From assembly GCF_030908245.1 (NCBI RefSeq), contig NZ_JAVFJJ010000002.1, positions 372,001 through 436,000 on the forward strand: a stretch of DNA of 64,000 nt, written 5' to 3'. The notes below the pieces were generated by a model that did not search any database, was not told the origin of the DNA, and worked only from the letters and a program-made list of their open reading frames with translations. The first letter of the stretch is position 1; each line of letters starts with the position of its first letter. Source of the stretch: Sinomonas sp. ASV322. GTDB taxonomy: Bacteria; Actinomycetota; Actinomycetes; Actinomycetales; Micrococcaceae. The translations under genes were made by a program, and so were the position numbers. Positions 1 through 7,824 of the stretch are shown piece by piece.

Positions 1-320
1 GCGGCTTCGCTGCGCGTGACTCCGAGCCTCCGGTCGAACACCGCGAGCTCGGCATCGATCCAGGCGACCCGGCTGACGCCGCGCACGGCCGCGAAGTCGA
101 GGACGGCGTCGATCTTCCACCACCCCGCCTCATCGGCGCCGCGCGTCAGGACGCACACCTGGGGCATCAGGCCGAGGACCCTCAATTGGGCGGCCGTGCT
201 CACGCATCCGAACACCGCGTGGTGCCCCGCGGCCGCGCTGATCCGCCAGAGGGAAGAAGTGCCAGGGCCTTCGCACGCGCCGATCCCCCGCGCGTCGATC
301 ACCACGGCAAGTCCGCTCAT
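1..320 (-). CDS. HAD-like hypothetical protein, C-terminus cut off by window edge
   Basis: An open frame reads leftward from an ATG at 318-320 and runs off the window, giving about 106 residues. It begins MSGLAVVIDARGIGA and contains WWKIDAVLDF near residue 70 and RVAWIDAEL near 83. This resembles small HAD-like hydrolases that carry a hydrophobic strand ending in D near the N-terminus and a late W-x-D-[DE]-L motif. The usual DxDxV nucleophile motif is not obvious here (VIDAR), so activity is uncertain. Three GACATGT repeats lie just upstream at 376-417 and may be its operator. The family call is inference; that it is coding is supported by the uninterrupted frame and its composition. Confidence 0.5.
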   Translation of the reverse strand, partial: MSGLAVVIDARGIGACEGPGTSSLWRISAAAGHHAVFGCVSTAAQLRVLGLMPQVCVLTRGADEAGWWKIDAVLDFAAVRGVSRVAWIDAELAVFDRRLGVTRSEA

Positions 321-375
321 CGCTTTCGGGTCCTCTCCTCAGGGCACGTCAACCATGCTCGTGCCGCCGACCCCC

Positions 376-417
376 GACATGTGCACTTCTATCATTGGAC
401 ATGTCTATTTGACATGT
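376..417. promoter_or_regulatory. Three GACATGT repeats upstream of the partial gene
   Basis: GACATGT occurs at 376-382, 398-404 and 411-417 in an AT-richer patch just upstream of the minus-strand start at 320. ACATGT is itself palindromic. The spacing is 22 and 13 bases. This could be a repressor site over the promoter of the leftward gene; no regulator is assigned. Confidence 0.35.
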
Positions 418-470
418 AAAGAGCCAAATTGACGGTTGCTGCTGGGATCCCTCCGCCCACCCCGCCCTTC

Positions 471-535
471 GTGTACGCGTACACGACGGCACGCGATTTC
501 AGGCGTCCGTTCCAGTACGCGTACAGCACGGGACG
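471..535 (+). repeat. Intergenic palindromic repeat, copy A (GTACGCGTAC family)
   Basis: This copy has two palindromes. The first is a perfect 14-bp GTGTACGCGTACAC at 471-484; the second has core GTACGCGTAC at 515-524. They flank a 23-base segment (487-509) that recurs identically at 631-653. The second palindrome is followed by a GGGACGCG-type tail. The stretch 321-776 contains no convincing gene, only these repeats. Confidence 0.75.
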
Positions 536-617
536 CGGGGAATGACGCCCCCGCGAGCCCGGGAATTCCGGGGTTCTTCGGCGATCGGCGGACGCGCACG
601 GCCGGGTCGGCCGGCGG

Positions 618-680
618 AACGCGTACAGTTCGGCACGCGATTTCAGGCGTCCGCTCCAGTACGCGTACAGGAAGGGACGC
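618..680 (+). repeat. Intergenic palindromic repeat, copy B (GTACGCGTAC family)
   Basis: This is a second copy 144 bases downstream of copy A. A decayed first palindrome (AACGCGTAC, 618-626) is followed by the same 23-base segment at 631-653 and a perfect GTACGCGTAC at 659-668, then GGAAGGGACGCG. The parallel arrangement with copy A indicates duplication of a roughly 65-bp unit. Confidence 0.75.
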
Positions 681-700
681 GCGAGGCAAGGAAAGGGACG

Positions 701-764
701 CGCGCACCGCCCGGGGACGCGCGGGGACACACGCGTCGCGCGCACCGCCCGGGGACGCGCGGGG
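701..764 (+). repeat. 26-bp direct repeat pair
   Basis: An identical 26-base GC-rich segment beginning CGCGCACCGCCCGG lies at 701-726 and again at 739-764, a 38-base period. It sits between the palindromic repeat copies and the 3' end of the LacI gene. No coding role is seen. Confidence 0.6.
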
Positions 765-776
765 CGCCGGCCAGCC

Positions 777-1787
777 CTACGCCCTCGTCGACGCCCTCGC
801 GTGAAACCGTGCCTGGACGAGCCGCGGCCCCTCGGCCGGCTCCCCCGCGATGAGGCCTTCGAGGAGTTCGAGCAGGGCGGCCGTGGCCGCCGCCGGATTC
901 ATCTCGAGCGCCGAGATCGCCGGCCGGCTCACGCGTGCGTGCTCGGAATCCGACCCAGCGGCCACCATCGTGCGCTCGGGAACACGAACGCCGAGCCCCA
1001 CAAGGCCCTCGAGCACCCCTGCGGCGTGCCGCCCGGTGAGGCAGAAGACCGCGTCGGGGGCGCCGTCGCCCGCGATCCGCGAGGCAACGGACCGCCCGCC
1101 GTCGACCCCGGCGCGCTCGGGGACCTCGTAGACCCGCGGCTCGACCCCCGCGCCCGCGCACCACTGACGGTAGGCCGCCTCGCTGTCCGCATTCCACGCG
1201 TTCGGGTCGGTCCCACGGACCAAGGCAACAGTGCGCGCGCCCTGCCCGGCCAGGTGGTCGAGGACGAGCCGCGCCGACCCGGCGTCGTCCTCCGACGCCC
1301 ACTGCATGAAGTCGGGCCGGGACAGGTCCCGCCCGAGCGTGACATAGGGGATCCCGCGCGAGGCGAGCAGCCGCACCACGGGGTCGTCGACGTGCGGGTT
1401 CGTCACGATGTACCCGTCCATCGAAAACGCGAGCGGCGGGACGGGCGGCCGCGTCAGGTCGGGAACGAGCATGAGGCTCAGCCCGCGGGCGAGGGCGCGG
1501 GACGCCGCGGCCCCGACGAAGCGTTCGAAGACGTCGACGCCCGACGGCGTGTAATCGGCGAGCGCGTCAAGCGACCGGAGCACGAGGCCGACGGCGCCCA
1601 TGGGCGAGCGCCGGAGCCCGCGCGCGAGGGCGTCGGCCTGGTACCCGAGCTCGCCCGCGACGGCCTGCACGCGTTCTCGCGTCGCGGCGCTCAGCGTCCC
1701 GGTCCCGTTGAGCGCAAACGAGACGGCCGCGGTCGAGACACCCGCACGGCGCGCGACATCGCGGATCGTTACGCCCTGCCTTCCCAT
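777..1787 (-). CDS. LacI family transcriptional regulator
   Basis: The 336-residue protein has an N-terminal helix-turn-helix (VTIRDVARRAGVSTAAVSFA, residues about 6-25) and a periplasmic-binding-protein-like sensor domain from about residue 60. The start is set at the ATG at 1785-1787 because the HTH follows within a few residues and the upstream 15 codons overlap the operator. It is divergent from the C45-type hydrolase gene at 1853, with a TAAAACGTTTA sequence between them. It therefore probably represses itself and that neighbour in response to a small effector, which cannot be named from sequence. Confidence 0.9.
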   Translation of the reverse strand: MGRQGVTIRDVARRAGVSTAAVSFALNGTGTLSAATRERVQAVAGELGYQADALARGLRRSPMGAVGLVLRSLDALADYTPSGVDVFERFVGAAASRALARGLSLMLVPDLTRPPVPPLAFSMDGYIVTNPHVDDPVVRLLASRGIPYVTLGRDLSRPDFMQWASEDDAGSARLVLDHLAGQGARTVALVRGTDPNAWNADSEAAYRQWCAGAGVEPRVYEVPERAGVDGGRSVASRIAGDGAPDAVFCLTGRHAAGVLEGLVGLGVRVPERTMVAAGSDSEHARVSRPAISALEMNPAAATAALLELLEGLIAGEPAEGPRLVQARFHARASTRA

Positions 1788-1799
1788 CCCGCCATTGTA

Positions 1800-1810
1800 T
1801 AAAACGTTTA
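1800..1810. promoter_or_regulatory. LacI-type operator TAAAACGTTTA
   Basis: The palindrome AAACGTTT with a central CG lies in the 65-base gap between the divergent LacI gene (start 1787) and the hydrolase gene (start 1853). A central CG step and this position are typical of LacI-family operators. The binding protein is inferred to be the adjacent LacI product. Confidence 0.5.
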
Positions 1811-1852
1811 ATGCCCCTAGCGTTGCTCGCACCGCACACGAGAGGAACGCCA

Positions 1853-2944
1853 GTGGAGCTCCGCGAATTCACGACCGAGACGACCGATCCGCGCGAACGG
1901 GGCCACGCCCTCGGCGAGCGCTGGGCCGAGCAGATCGTGCGCACGAGCAGGCTCTACCTCGACCACTTCGCGGCCCTCGGGATCCCCGGGGAGCGCGTGC
2001 GCGGGATCGCCGAGCGCAGCCACGCCGCCTTGCGCGCGTGGTATCCGGCCCTTGCGGAAGAGTCCGACGCGATGGCCGACGCCGCAGGGGCCGAACGCTG
2101 GCACGTCGCCGCGGTCGGCGCGCGCACCGAGATCCTCGCCGCCGCGCCGCCGGCCCGGGAAGGCGAGTGCTCGACGGCGGTGTACGCGCCGCCGTCGTCC
2201 GCGCGGCCCGCATCGTCGGGGGCCGAGACGATCCAGACGTGGGACTGGCACTCGCACCTCGCGCCCGAAGGCCTCCTCCACCGGCTCACGCCCGCCCCGG
2301 GCCGCACGGTCAAGCTCTTCACGGAGTTCGGCGTCCCGGCCAAGATCGGCGTCAACAGCGCGGGCCTCGGCCTCCACTTCAACATCCTGTCCCACACGAC
2401 GGACGACGACGAGGGCGGAGTTCCCGTGCACGCCGTCGCGAGGCGGGTGCTCGACGAGGCGGACACGGTCGAGGAGGCCGCGGCGATTGCCGCGTCGGCG
2501 AGGGTGAGCGCGTCGACGGTGCTGACCGTCGTCGGCCGCGGACCGGACGGGCTGCGCGCGGCGAGCCTCGAGCTCTCGCCGGCCGGAATGGCCGTCGTGC
2601 CCGCGGACGGGAGCGGCTGGATCCTGCACACGAACCACTTCCTTGACGCACAGCTGAGCGACGGCGACACGATCCCCGTCGAATCGACGACGAAGGAGCG
2701 GTTCGAGCACCTCGAGCGGGTCCACGCGGCGATGGCGGGGCTCCCCCTCGCCGAGCGCGCGCGGGCCCTGTGCGGCGCCGAAGGCCACGACGCGCCCGTG
2801 TGCATGCGCCCCGACCTCGCCGCGCCGCTCCACGAGCAGTGGTCGACGCTCCTGACCATCAGCCTCGACACGGAGGCGTGTGCCCTCGACGTCGTCGCCG
2901 GCTCCCCGGACGAGGCCGCGCGGGCGGGCTTCCACCGCTTCTGA
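1853..2944 (+). CDS. C45-type autoproteolytic acyltransferase/hydrolase
   Basis: The 363-residue protein resembles the acyl-CoA:6-aminopenicillanic acid acyltransferase (peptidase C45) family, which are Ntn hydrolases that self-cleave before a nucleophilic Cys. The candidate is GECSTAVY near residue 105, followed by a tryptophan-rich TWDWHSH strand near 127, as in the family. The GTG at 1853 is chosen because AGAGGA lies six bases upstream; an in-frame ATG at 1811 overlaps the operator. The gene is divergent from, and probably controlled by, the LacI regulator. The substrate is unknown: amide-bond hydrolysis or acyl exchange on a small metabolite is expected from the family. Confidence 0.75.
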   Translation: MELREFTTETTDPRERGHALGERWAEQIVRTSRLYLDHFAALGIPGERVRGIAERSHAALRAWYPALAEESDAMADAAGAERWHVAAVGARTEILAAAPPAREGECSTAVYAPPSSARPASSGAETIQTWDWHSHLAPEGLLHRLTPAPGRTVKLFTEFGVPAKIGVNSAGLGLHFNILSHTTDDDEGGVPVHAVARRVLDEADTVEEAAAIAASARVSASTVLTVVGRGPDGLRAASLELSPAGMAVVPADGSGWILHTNHFLDAQLSDGDTIPVESTTKERFEHLERVHAAMAGLPLAERARALCGAEGHDAPVCMRPDLAAPLHEQWSTLLTISLDTEACALDVVAGSPDEAARAGFHRF

Positions 2945-3072
2945 GCTCCGGCCGGGCGGCCACCTGGGTGACGGGCCGCCCGGCACAGGGCGGGCGACGG
3001 CGGAGCGCGCCACGGCGCGGTGCGTCGCCGCCGTCATGCGCAACTCGGCCCAGAGTGCGCGAGACTGGTGGC

Positions 3073-3711
3073 ATGACCAACGCAGACGTCTTCGAGTCGG
3101 AATCAGAGCGCGTGACGGGCAAGCTGCGCGATCAGATCCTCGACGGCGCGCGCGAGCCGGGAAGCCGACTCGTCGAGCGCGATCTCGCGGCCGAGCTCGG
3201 CGTGAGCCGCGTCCCGGTGCGGGACGCCCTCAAGGCCCTCGTCGCCGAGGGACTCGTGACGCCGCGCCCGCGGACGTGGGCGATCGTGCGGGAGTTCACG
3301 GCCGAGGACATCTCCGACCTCAACGAAGTCCGCCAGGCCTTCGAGGGCCTCGCGTTCCGGCTCGCGGCCCAGCGCCGGACGCGCGAGGGCCTCACCCGCC
3401 TGCGCGCGGTGCTCGACGTCGAACTCGCCGCGGCACGAGCGGGCGACGCCATCACGGCGCGCCGCGCCGCCGCCGACTTCCACGAGATCGTGACCTCGCT
3501 CGCGGCCAACTCCCTCCTGACCGAACTCGAACGCCCCCTCCGGAGCCGCATGCGCTGGCTCCTCGCACGCCACTCGGATCTCGTGCGTGTCGCGGAGGAA
3601 CACGAGGCCCTCTACCAGGCCATCGTGGATCGGGACCTCGTGCGAGTCGAGGAACTCGCGGCCACGCACGTCGCGAGCAATCAGAACCTCAACGCCGCGA
3701 CGGCACACTGA
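3073..3711 (+). CDS. GntR family (FadR-type) transcriptional regulator
   Basis: The 212-residue protein has a GntR winged helix (residues about 10-75, with LVERDLAAELGVSRVPVRDA as the HTH) and an all-helical FCD-type effector domain. The latter shows D-x(3)-R near ADFHEIV and a late H-x-E/H-A pattern of the kind used to bind metal and carboxylates. It starts at the ATG at 3073 in a 130-base gap after the C45 gene. The amidohydrolase starts 23 bases after its stop, with a GGTATACC palindrome in between, so it probably controls that gene. Confidence 0.88.
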   Translation: MTNADVFESESERVTGKLRDQILDGAREPGSRLVERDLAAELGVSRVPVRDALKALVAEGLVTPRPRTWAIVREFTAEDISDLNEVRQAFEGLAFRLAAQRRTREGLTRLRAVLDVELAAARAGDAITARRAAADFHEIVTSLAANSLLTELERPLRSRMRWLLARHSDLVRVAEEHEALYQAIVDRDLVRVEELAATHVASNQNLNAATAH

Positions 3712-3718
3712 GCAATTC

Positions 3719-3726
3719 GGTATACC
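3719..3726. promoter_or_regulatory. GGTATACC palindrome, candidate GntR operator
   Basis: A perfect 8-bp palindrome in an AT-rich patch lies in the 23-base gap between the GntR gene and the amidohydrolase start. FadR-type regulators commonly bind GT-n-AC palindromes. It is a short motif, so the assignment is tentative. Confidence 0.35.
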
Positions 3727-3734
3727 ATTTCTGC

Positions 3735-4946
3735 ATGACCTCGACGCCCCTGACCCTTGCCAACGTGCGCCCTTGGGGCGCCGCCCCCGCTGACATCGTC
3801 GTCGTCGACGGGAAGATCGCATCGGTCTCCCCCGCCGGCACGGCCGCCCCGGCGACAGGCGCACCAGCCAACGGCGGGACGACGGTCGACGGCGGCGGCC
3901 GGCTCGCCCTGCCGGGCTTCATCAACACGCACGCGCACGTCGACAAGAGCTGGTGGGGCCAGCCGTGGGAGCCGTACGGCGGCGTCGCCACGACGCAGGG
4001 GCGGATCGAGCACGAACGCTCCGAGCGGGACCGGCTCGGCATCCCGGGCGTGCCCTCGACGACGGCGGTGCTGCGCGAGTTCCTGCGCCACGGGACGACG
4101 GCGACGCGCTCCCACATCGACGTGGACCTTGGCCTCGGCCTGCGCGGCATCGACGTCGTGCGCGAGTCGGCGGAAGCGCTCGGCGGAGCGATCGACGTCG
4201 AGATCGTGGCCTTCCCGCAGGACGGCGTCATGCGGCGCCCCGGCGTGCTCGCCCTCCTCGATGCGGCCGCCGAGGCGGGCGCGACCCACGTCGGCGGGCT
4301 CGACCCGGCCGGAATCGACCGCGATCCCGTGCGGCAGCTCGACGGCCTGTTCGAGATCGCGGTGAATCGCGGCGTCGGCATCGACATCCACCTGCACGAC
4401 GGCAACGATCTCGGGGCCTTCCAGATCGAGCTCATCGCCGACCGGACGATCGACGCCGCGCTCTCGGGCCGCGTGAACGTCTCCCACGGATTCGCGCTCG
4501 GCGACCTCCCCGACGGGCGCCGCAACGACCTCCTCGACCGGATTCGCGAGGCGGGCATCTCGTGGACCACCGTGGCACCGCCCCGCGGCGCGCTCCCGTG
4601 GGCCGGGATGCGCGAACGCGGCGTCCTGCTCGGCCTCGGCACCGACGGCATCCGCGATCTGTGGTCCCCCTATGGCGACGGCGACATCCTGCGCGTCGCG
4701 CTCGCGTTCGCCCGAATCCACGGCGTGCGGCGCGACGAGGACCTCGAGGGCGTCGTGCGGCTCGCGACGTCGGGCGCAGCGCCCTTCGTCAGCCGCGACG
4801 TGCACGATCTCGTCCCCGGGGCCCGCGCGGACATCGTCCTCCTCGACGCAGAGAACCCCCAGGACGCGCTCCTGCGGACCCCGCGACGCGAGGTCGTCGT
4901 CGCGGGCGGTCGCGTCGTCGTCGACGGCGGGGAGCTGCGGGTCTGA
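3735..4946 (+). CDS. Amidohydrolase, cytosine-deaminase-like
   Basis: The 403-residue protein belongs to the amidohydrolase superfamily. NTHAHVDK at residues 64-71 gives the HxH metal ligands. DIHLHDG and NVSHGFALG follow mid-protein, and GLGTDGIRDLWSPYG carries the late catalytic Asp. The HxHxDK motif and the TDGIRD-type Asp motif fit the cytosine deaminase / N-isopropylammelide hydrolase branch. It would deaminate or hydrolyse a cyclic amide or amino-heterocycle; the actual substrate is not visible. It follows a GntR gene and precedes an aldehyde dehydrogenase with a 112-base gap, so all three may serve one catabolic route. Confidence 0.82.
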   Translation: MTSTPLTLANVRPWGAAPADIVVVDGKIASVSPAGTAAPATGAPANGGTTVDGGGRLALPGFINTHAHVDKSWWGQPWEPYGGVATTQGRIEHERSERDRLGIPGVPSTTAVLREFLRHGTTATRSHIDVDLGLGLRGIDVVRESAEALGGAIDVEIVAFPQDGVMRRPGVLALLDAAAEAGATHVGGLDPAGIDRDPVRQLDGLFEIAVNRGVGIDIHLHDGNDLGAFQIELIADRTIDAALSGRVNVSHGFALGDLPDGRRNDLLDRIREAGISWTTVAPPRGALPWAGMRERGVLLGLGTDGIRDLWSPYGDGDILRVALAFARIHGVRRDEDLEGVVRLATSGAAPFVSRDVHDLVPGARADIVLLDAENPQDALLRTPRREVVVAGGRVVVDGGELRV

Positions 4947-5058
4947 TCGGCCCCTAGGAGTCCTGCGCCCGCGGACAAGCATCCGGCACCGGCAGACAAG
5001 CCCTCCACAACTCCCGTGCTGAGACTGGGGTGAACAGCAGACTCAACGTGGAGGACTC

Positions 5059-6480
5059 ATGGACACCCTGCAGAACACCGATTCCCTGCTCAGTGCTGTC
5101 GCCCCGGCCGAGGGCGCGGCGGGCCGCGAGATCCTGGACCCCGCGACGGGCGAGGTCGTCGGCGTCGCCCCCGTCGCTGGGGTGGCCGAGCTCGAGGCCG
5201 CGATCGCAGCGGCCGAAGCCGCGCAGCCCGCGTGGGCCGCGGCGGGGCACGAGGCGCGCTCGGCCGCGCTCCTGGCGGCGGCCGACGCCGTCGAGGCCCA
5301 CGCCGAGGAACTCGCCCGGATCCTCTCCCGCGAGCAGGGCAAGCCGCTCAACGGCCCCAACGCCCGCTTCGAGGTCGGCGCGTGCGCGGCCTGGCTGCGC
5401 GCGACGGCGGCGACGCCGCTCGAGCCGGAGGTCGTGGTGGACGACGGCGAAACGCACGCCGAGCTGCACTACCGTCCGATCGGCGTCGTCGGCGCGATCG
5501 GGCCCTGGAACTGGCCCATGATGATCACCGTCTGGCAGATCGCCCCCGCCCTGCGGATGGGCAACGCCGTCGTCGTCAAGCCGAGCGAATACACCCCCCT
5601 GAGTGTCCTCACGCTTGTCAAGGTCATCAACGAGGCCATCCCCGCGGGACTGCTCACCGTCGTCGCCGGCGGCCGCGAGGTCGGCGAGGCCCTCTCGGCC
5701 CACCCCGCGATCGGCAAGGTCATGTTCACCGGCTCCACCGCGACGGGCAAGGCCATCATCCGCTCCTCCGCGGACACCGTGAAGCGCCTGACCCTCGAGC
5801 TCGGGGGCAACGACGCAGGCATCGTCCTGCCCGACGCCGACCCGGCCGCGATCGCCGAGGGCCTGTTCTGGGGCGCGTTCATCAACACCGGCCAGACCTG
5901 CGCCGCGCTCAAGCGCCTCTACGTCCACGAGGACATCTACGACGCCGTGTGCGAGGCCCTCACCGCCTACGCCTCCCAGGTGCCGATGGGCGTCGGGCTC
6001 GAGGAGGCCAACGTGTTGGGCCCCCTGCAGAACAAGGCCCAGTACGAGATCGTCGCGCGCCTGGTGGAAGCCGCCAAGGCCTCCGGCGCCCGGGTCCTGC
6101 TCGGCGGCAACCCGGACGCGGACCAGCCCGGGTACTTCTACCCGACGACCCTGATCGCGGACATCGACAACGCCAACCCGCTCGTCGCCGAGGAGCAGTT
6201 CGGCCCCGCCCTGCCGATCATCAAGTACTCGAGCATCGACGAGGCCGTCGAGCAGGCCAACGGAATCGACGTCGGCCTCGGCGCCTCCGTCTGGTCCAGC
6301 GACAAGGCCGCGGCCCGCGACGTTGCCGCGCGCCTCGAGGCCGGCACCGTGTGGATCAACGCGCACGGCGCCGTCGACCCGCGCGTCCCGTTCGGCGGCG
6401 CCAAGCAGTCCGGCTACGGCCTCGAGTTCGGCGTCGAAGGCCTCAAGCACCTCGGCGTCCCGCAGATCATCAACGGCTGA
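5059..6480 (+). CDS. NAD(P)-dependent aldehyde dehydrogenase
   Basis: The 473-residue protein has the complete aldehyde dehydrogenase motifs: PWNWP with the oxyanion Asn151, FTGSTATGK (223-231) in the cofactor fold, LELGG with general base Glu247, and GQTCAALKR with catalytic Cys281. Length is normal for the family. GGAGG lies eight bases before the ATG. It oxidises an aldehyde to the acid in the cytoplasm; substrate unknown. A 112-base gap from the amidohydrolase suggests either read-through or its own promoter. A strong hairpin follows at 6586-6625. Confidence 0.9.
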   Translation: MDTLQNTDSLLSAVAPAEGAAGREILDPATGEVVGVAPVAGVAELEAAIAAAEAAQPAWAAAGHEARSAALLAAADAVEAHAEELARILSREQGKPLNGPNARFEVGACAAWLRATAATPLEPEVVVDDGETHAELHYRPIGVVGAIGPWNWPMMITVWQIAPALRMGNAVVVKPSEYTPLSVLTLVKVINEAIPAGLLTVVAGGREVGEALSAHPAIGKVMFTGSTATGKAIIRSSADTVKRLTLELGGNDAGIVLPDADPAAIAEGLFWGAFINTGQTCAALKRLYVHEDIYDAVCEALTAYASQVPMGVGLEEANVLGPLQNKAQYEIVARLVEAAKASGARVLLGGNPDADQPGYFYPTTLIADIDNANPLVAEEQFGPALPIIKYSSIDEAVEQANGIDVGLGASVWSSDKAAARDVAARLEAGTVWINAHGAVDPRVPFGGAKQSGYGLEFGVEGLKHLGVPQIING

Positions 6481-6566
6481 CCGTCCCTGAGGGGACGACC
6501 GTCCCTGGAAGGCATGACCGTCCCTTGCGCGCGGTCCTGCGGGACGGTTGTGGAGGTACGGGACGG
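6481..6566 (+). repeat. Clustered CCGTCCC / GGGACGG heptamers
   Basis: Immediately after the aldehyde dehydrogenase stop, CCGTCCC occurs at 6481-6487, 6499-6505 and 6518-6524. Its complement GGGACGG occurs at 6541-6547 and 6560-6566. The opposed orientation would allow several alternative stem-loops in the 3' untranslated RNA. GGGACG is also the tail of the GTACGCGTAC repeats elsewhere in the window. Confidence 0.6.
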
Positions 6567-6585
6567 TTATGCCGTTGGGTGCGCG

Positions 6586-6625
6586 GAGAGGCGGGGTCGA
6601 TGCTCAAGCATCGGCCCCGCCTCTC
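6586..6625. terminator. Strong hairpin between convergent genes
   Basis: GAGAGGCGGGGTCGATGCT (6586-6604) and its complement at 6607-6625 form a 19-bp stem, with one G-U type mismatch and a 2-base loop. It lies between the convergent aldehyde dehydrogenase (ends 6480) and channel-like gene (ends 6664). No long T tract follows. It is most likely a bidirectional terminator. Confidence 0.75.
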
Positions 6626-6663
6626 TGCCTCCGTCCCGTCCCGCTGCGCGCGGAACCTGTCGA

Positions 6664-7341
6664 TCAGTACTGCGAGTCCGAGACCTGGCGCTTGTCCGCC
6701 TCAGTTTCGGCGCGGGAGAGGTAGCCTTCCCAGCGGCGGGACATGGGGCCGATGAGGCCGCCGCCAATGCCGACGATCGCGATCCCGGCCACGGTTGCCA
6801 GGACGGAGATGAGCACCGGGGTCGTAACGGTGACCGCGATGTCGACCTGGTTGAGGGCCGCGATGACGCCCAGGGCCAGGATCGCCACATACGTGACCGT
6901 GCCCAGGACGCGCCCGTAGGAGGCGCCCGAAAGGGTCCCGCCGACCAGGCCGCGCACGGCGTTGGCGATGGCTGCGGTGACCACGACGATCACCAGCGCG
7001 ACGACGACCTTGGGCAGGAACGCCACGATCGTGGTCAGCAGAGCGCTGATCGGGTTCGGGCCGAAGACTCCGAAAGCAAACTGGAGTACGAGCAGCACGA
7101 TCGCGTAGTAGACAACCTTGACGATGATCTCCGTCGGGTCGACCGAGGACTTCGCGAGCATCTGCTTGAGCCCGCCGCGCTCGACGAGCCGGTCAAAGCC
7201 CAGCCGCCGCAGGACCATCGACAGGCCCTTGGCGATGAGCCGGGCGATCAGGAGCCCAACGAGGAGGATCACGAGGAACAGGACTAGTTTCGGAACGAAA
7301 TCGGCGATCGTGCTCAGACCGTTCGTCAGTGCTTCTTGCAT
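6664..7341 (-). CDS. Membrane protein with conserved TM-helix repeats (mechanosensitive-channel-like)
   Basis: The 225-residue protein has about four to five hydrophobic helices. It starts with a VPKLVLFLVILLVGLLIARL helix (residues about 16-35) followed by a basic segment LRRLGFDRLVERGGL. This hydrophobic-then-GFD pattern is characteristic of the conserved-TM-helix repeat found in MscS-related and CmpX-type proteins. There is no classical MscS beta domain; the protein ends with a short charged tail. It presumably sits in the cytoplasmic membrane and may influence osmotic or envelope stress; no function is proven. A 480-base gene-free region with repeats lies upstream. Confidence 0.7.
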   Translation of the reverse strand: MQEALTNGLSTIADFVPKLVLFLVILLVGLLIARLIAKGLSMVLRRLGFDRLVERGGLKQMLAKSSVDPTEIIVKVVYYAIVLLVLQFAFGVFGPNPISALLTTIVAFLPKVVVALVIVVVTAAIANAVRGLVGGTLSGASYGRVLGTVTYVAILALGVIAALNQVDIAVTVTTPVLISVLATVAGIAIVGIGGGLIGPMSRRWEGYLSRAETEADKRQVSDSQY

Positions 7342-7603
7342 CTCACCACTCCTTGCACATTGTTCGCCCCGGCGCAGTGCTGGCGGCGTTCGACCCCTCG
7401 AACCGTCGCGACAACCGGAAAGGTCACGTGGGCGGTTCCTTGCCCGATGAGATGCAGATCATGTGCGCTTATGACGCGAGCCTGTTCACATCCGTCCCGC
7501 AACTGCGGATGCGACCGCACGACGCCTTTCGGGGACACCCGGCGCAAGGTTATTGGATACTCCTACTATCTAGTCGAGCCAGCGGCACCCGCCCTTAACG
7601 CCT

Positions 7604-7636
7604 GTGGGCGCCCGGAACCGAGTTCCAGGCGCCCAC
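7604..7636. terminator. Hairpin in the 7342-7824 gene-free region
   Basis: Arms 7604-7618 and 7622-7636 pair over 15 positions with one mismatch and a 3-base loop. It lies about 190 bases beyond the 3' end of the minus-strand operon that ends at 7825, and upstream of the channel-like gene. The rest of 7342-7824 holds a repeat pair and no convincing gene. Confidence 0.55.
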
Positions 7637-7651
7637 CGGGCGTGCCGTCAT

Positions 7652-7764
7652 GTACGCGTTTCGACGGCGCATCGGCCCCTCGAAGGGCGACACACCGGTG
7701 ATTTCGCCGCCACACACCGTTGCTTCGTGTTGTCCCTTCGCGTACGCGTACAGGAAGGGACGCG
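7652..7764 (+). repeat. Intergenic palindromic repeat, copy C (GTACGCGTAC family)
   Basis: A degenerate palindrome GTACGCGTTT at 7652-7661 is followed 90 bases later by a perfect GTACGCGTAC at 7742-7751. The GGAAGGGACGCG tail is the same as in copy B at about 669. The two-palindrome arrangement matches copies A and B. It lies just past the 3' end of the minus-strand operon. Confidence 0.65.
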
Positions 7765-7824
7765 AGAGGCGGGTGGGTGAGGCGGCGAGGACGGTGTGCC
7801 GAGGTCCTGGGCCCCGCCGCGCGC

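Noticed and set aside
471-668. CRISPR-like arrangement of palindromic repeats and spacers
   Set aside because: Only two units, palindromes of unequal length, an identical spacer in both copies, and no cas genes.
392-745. Minus-strand frame with repeated LYAYW...GRLKSRA segments
   Set aside because: The peptide repeat only mirrors the two DNA copies of the GTACGCGTAC element; no start signal and no domain, so treated as non-coding repeat.
801-1802. 333-codon plus-strand frame
   Set aside because: It is the antisense shadow of the LacI gene. The minus-strand product has a clear HTH, and this one is Arg/Pro-rich with no recognisable motif.
2770-3072. Upstream extension of the GntR gene into the C45 gene
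   Set aside because: The added codons are an Arg/Pro-rich alternative frame of the C45 gene; the ATG at 3073 is directly before the winged helix.
4954-6450. 498-codon minus-strand frame
   Set aside because: Opposite strand of the aldehyde dehydrogenase; composition is the typical Gly/Val/Asp-rich shadow in high-GC DNA.
5232-6755. 507-codon plus-strand frame
   Set aside because: Alternative frame across the aldehyde dehydrogenase and its terminator; almost entirely Arg/Pro/Gly, no protein motif.
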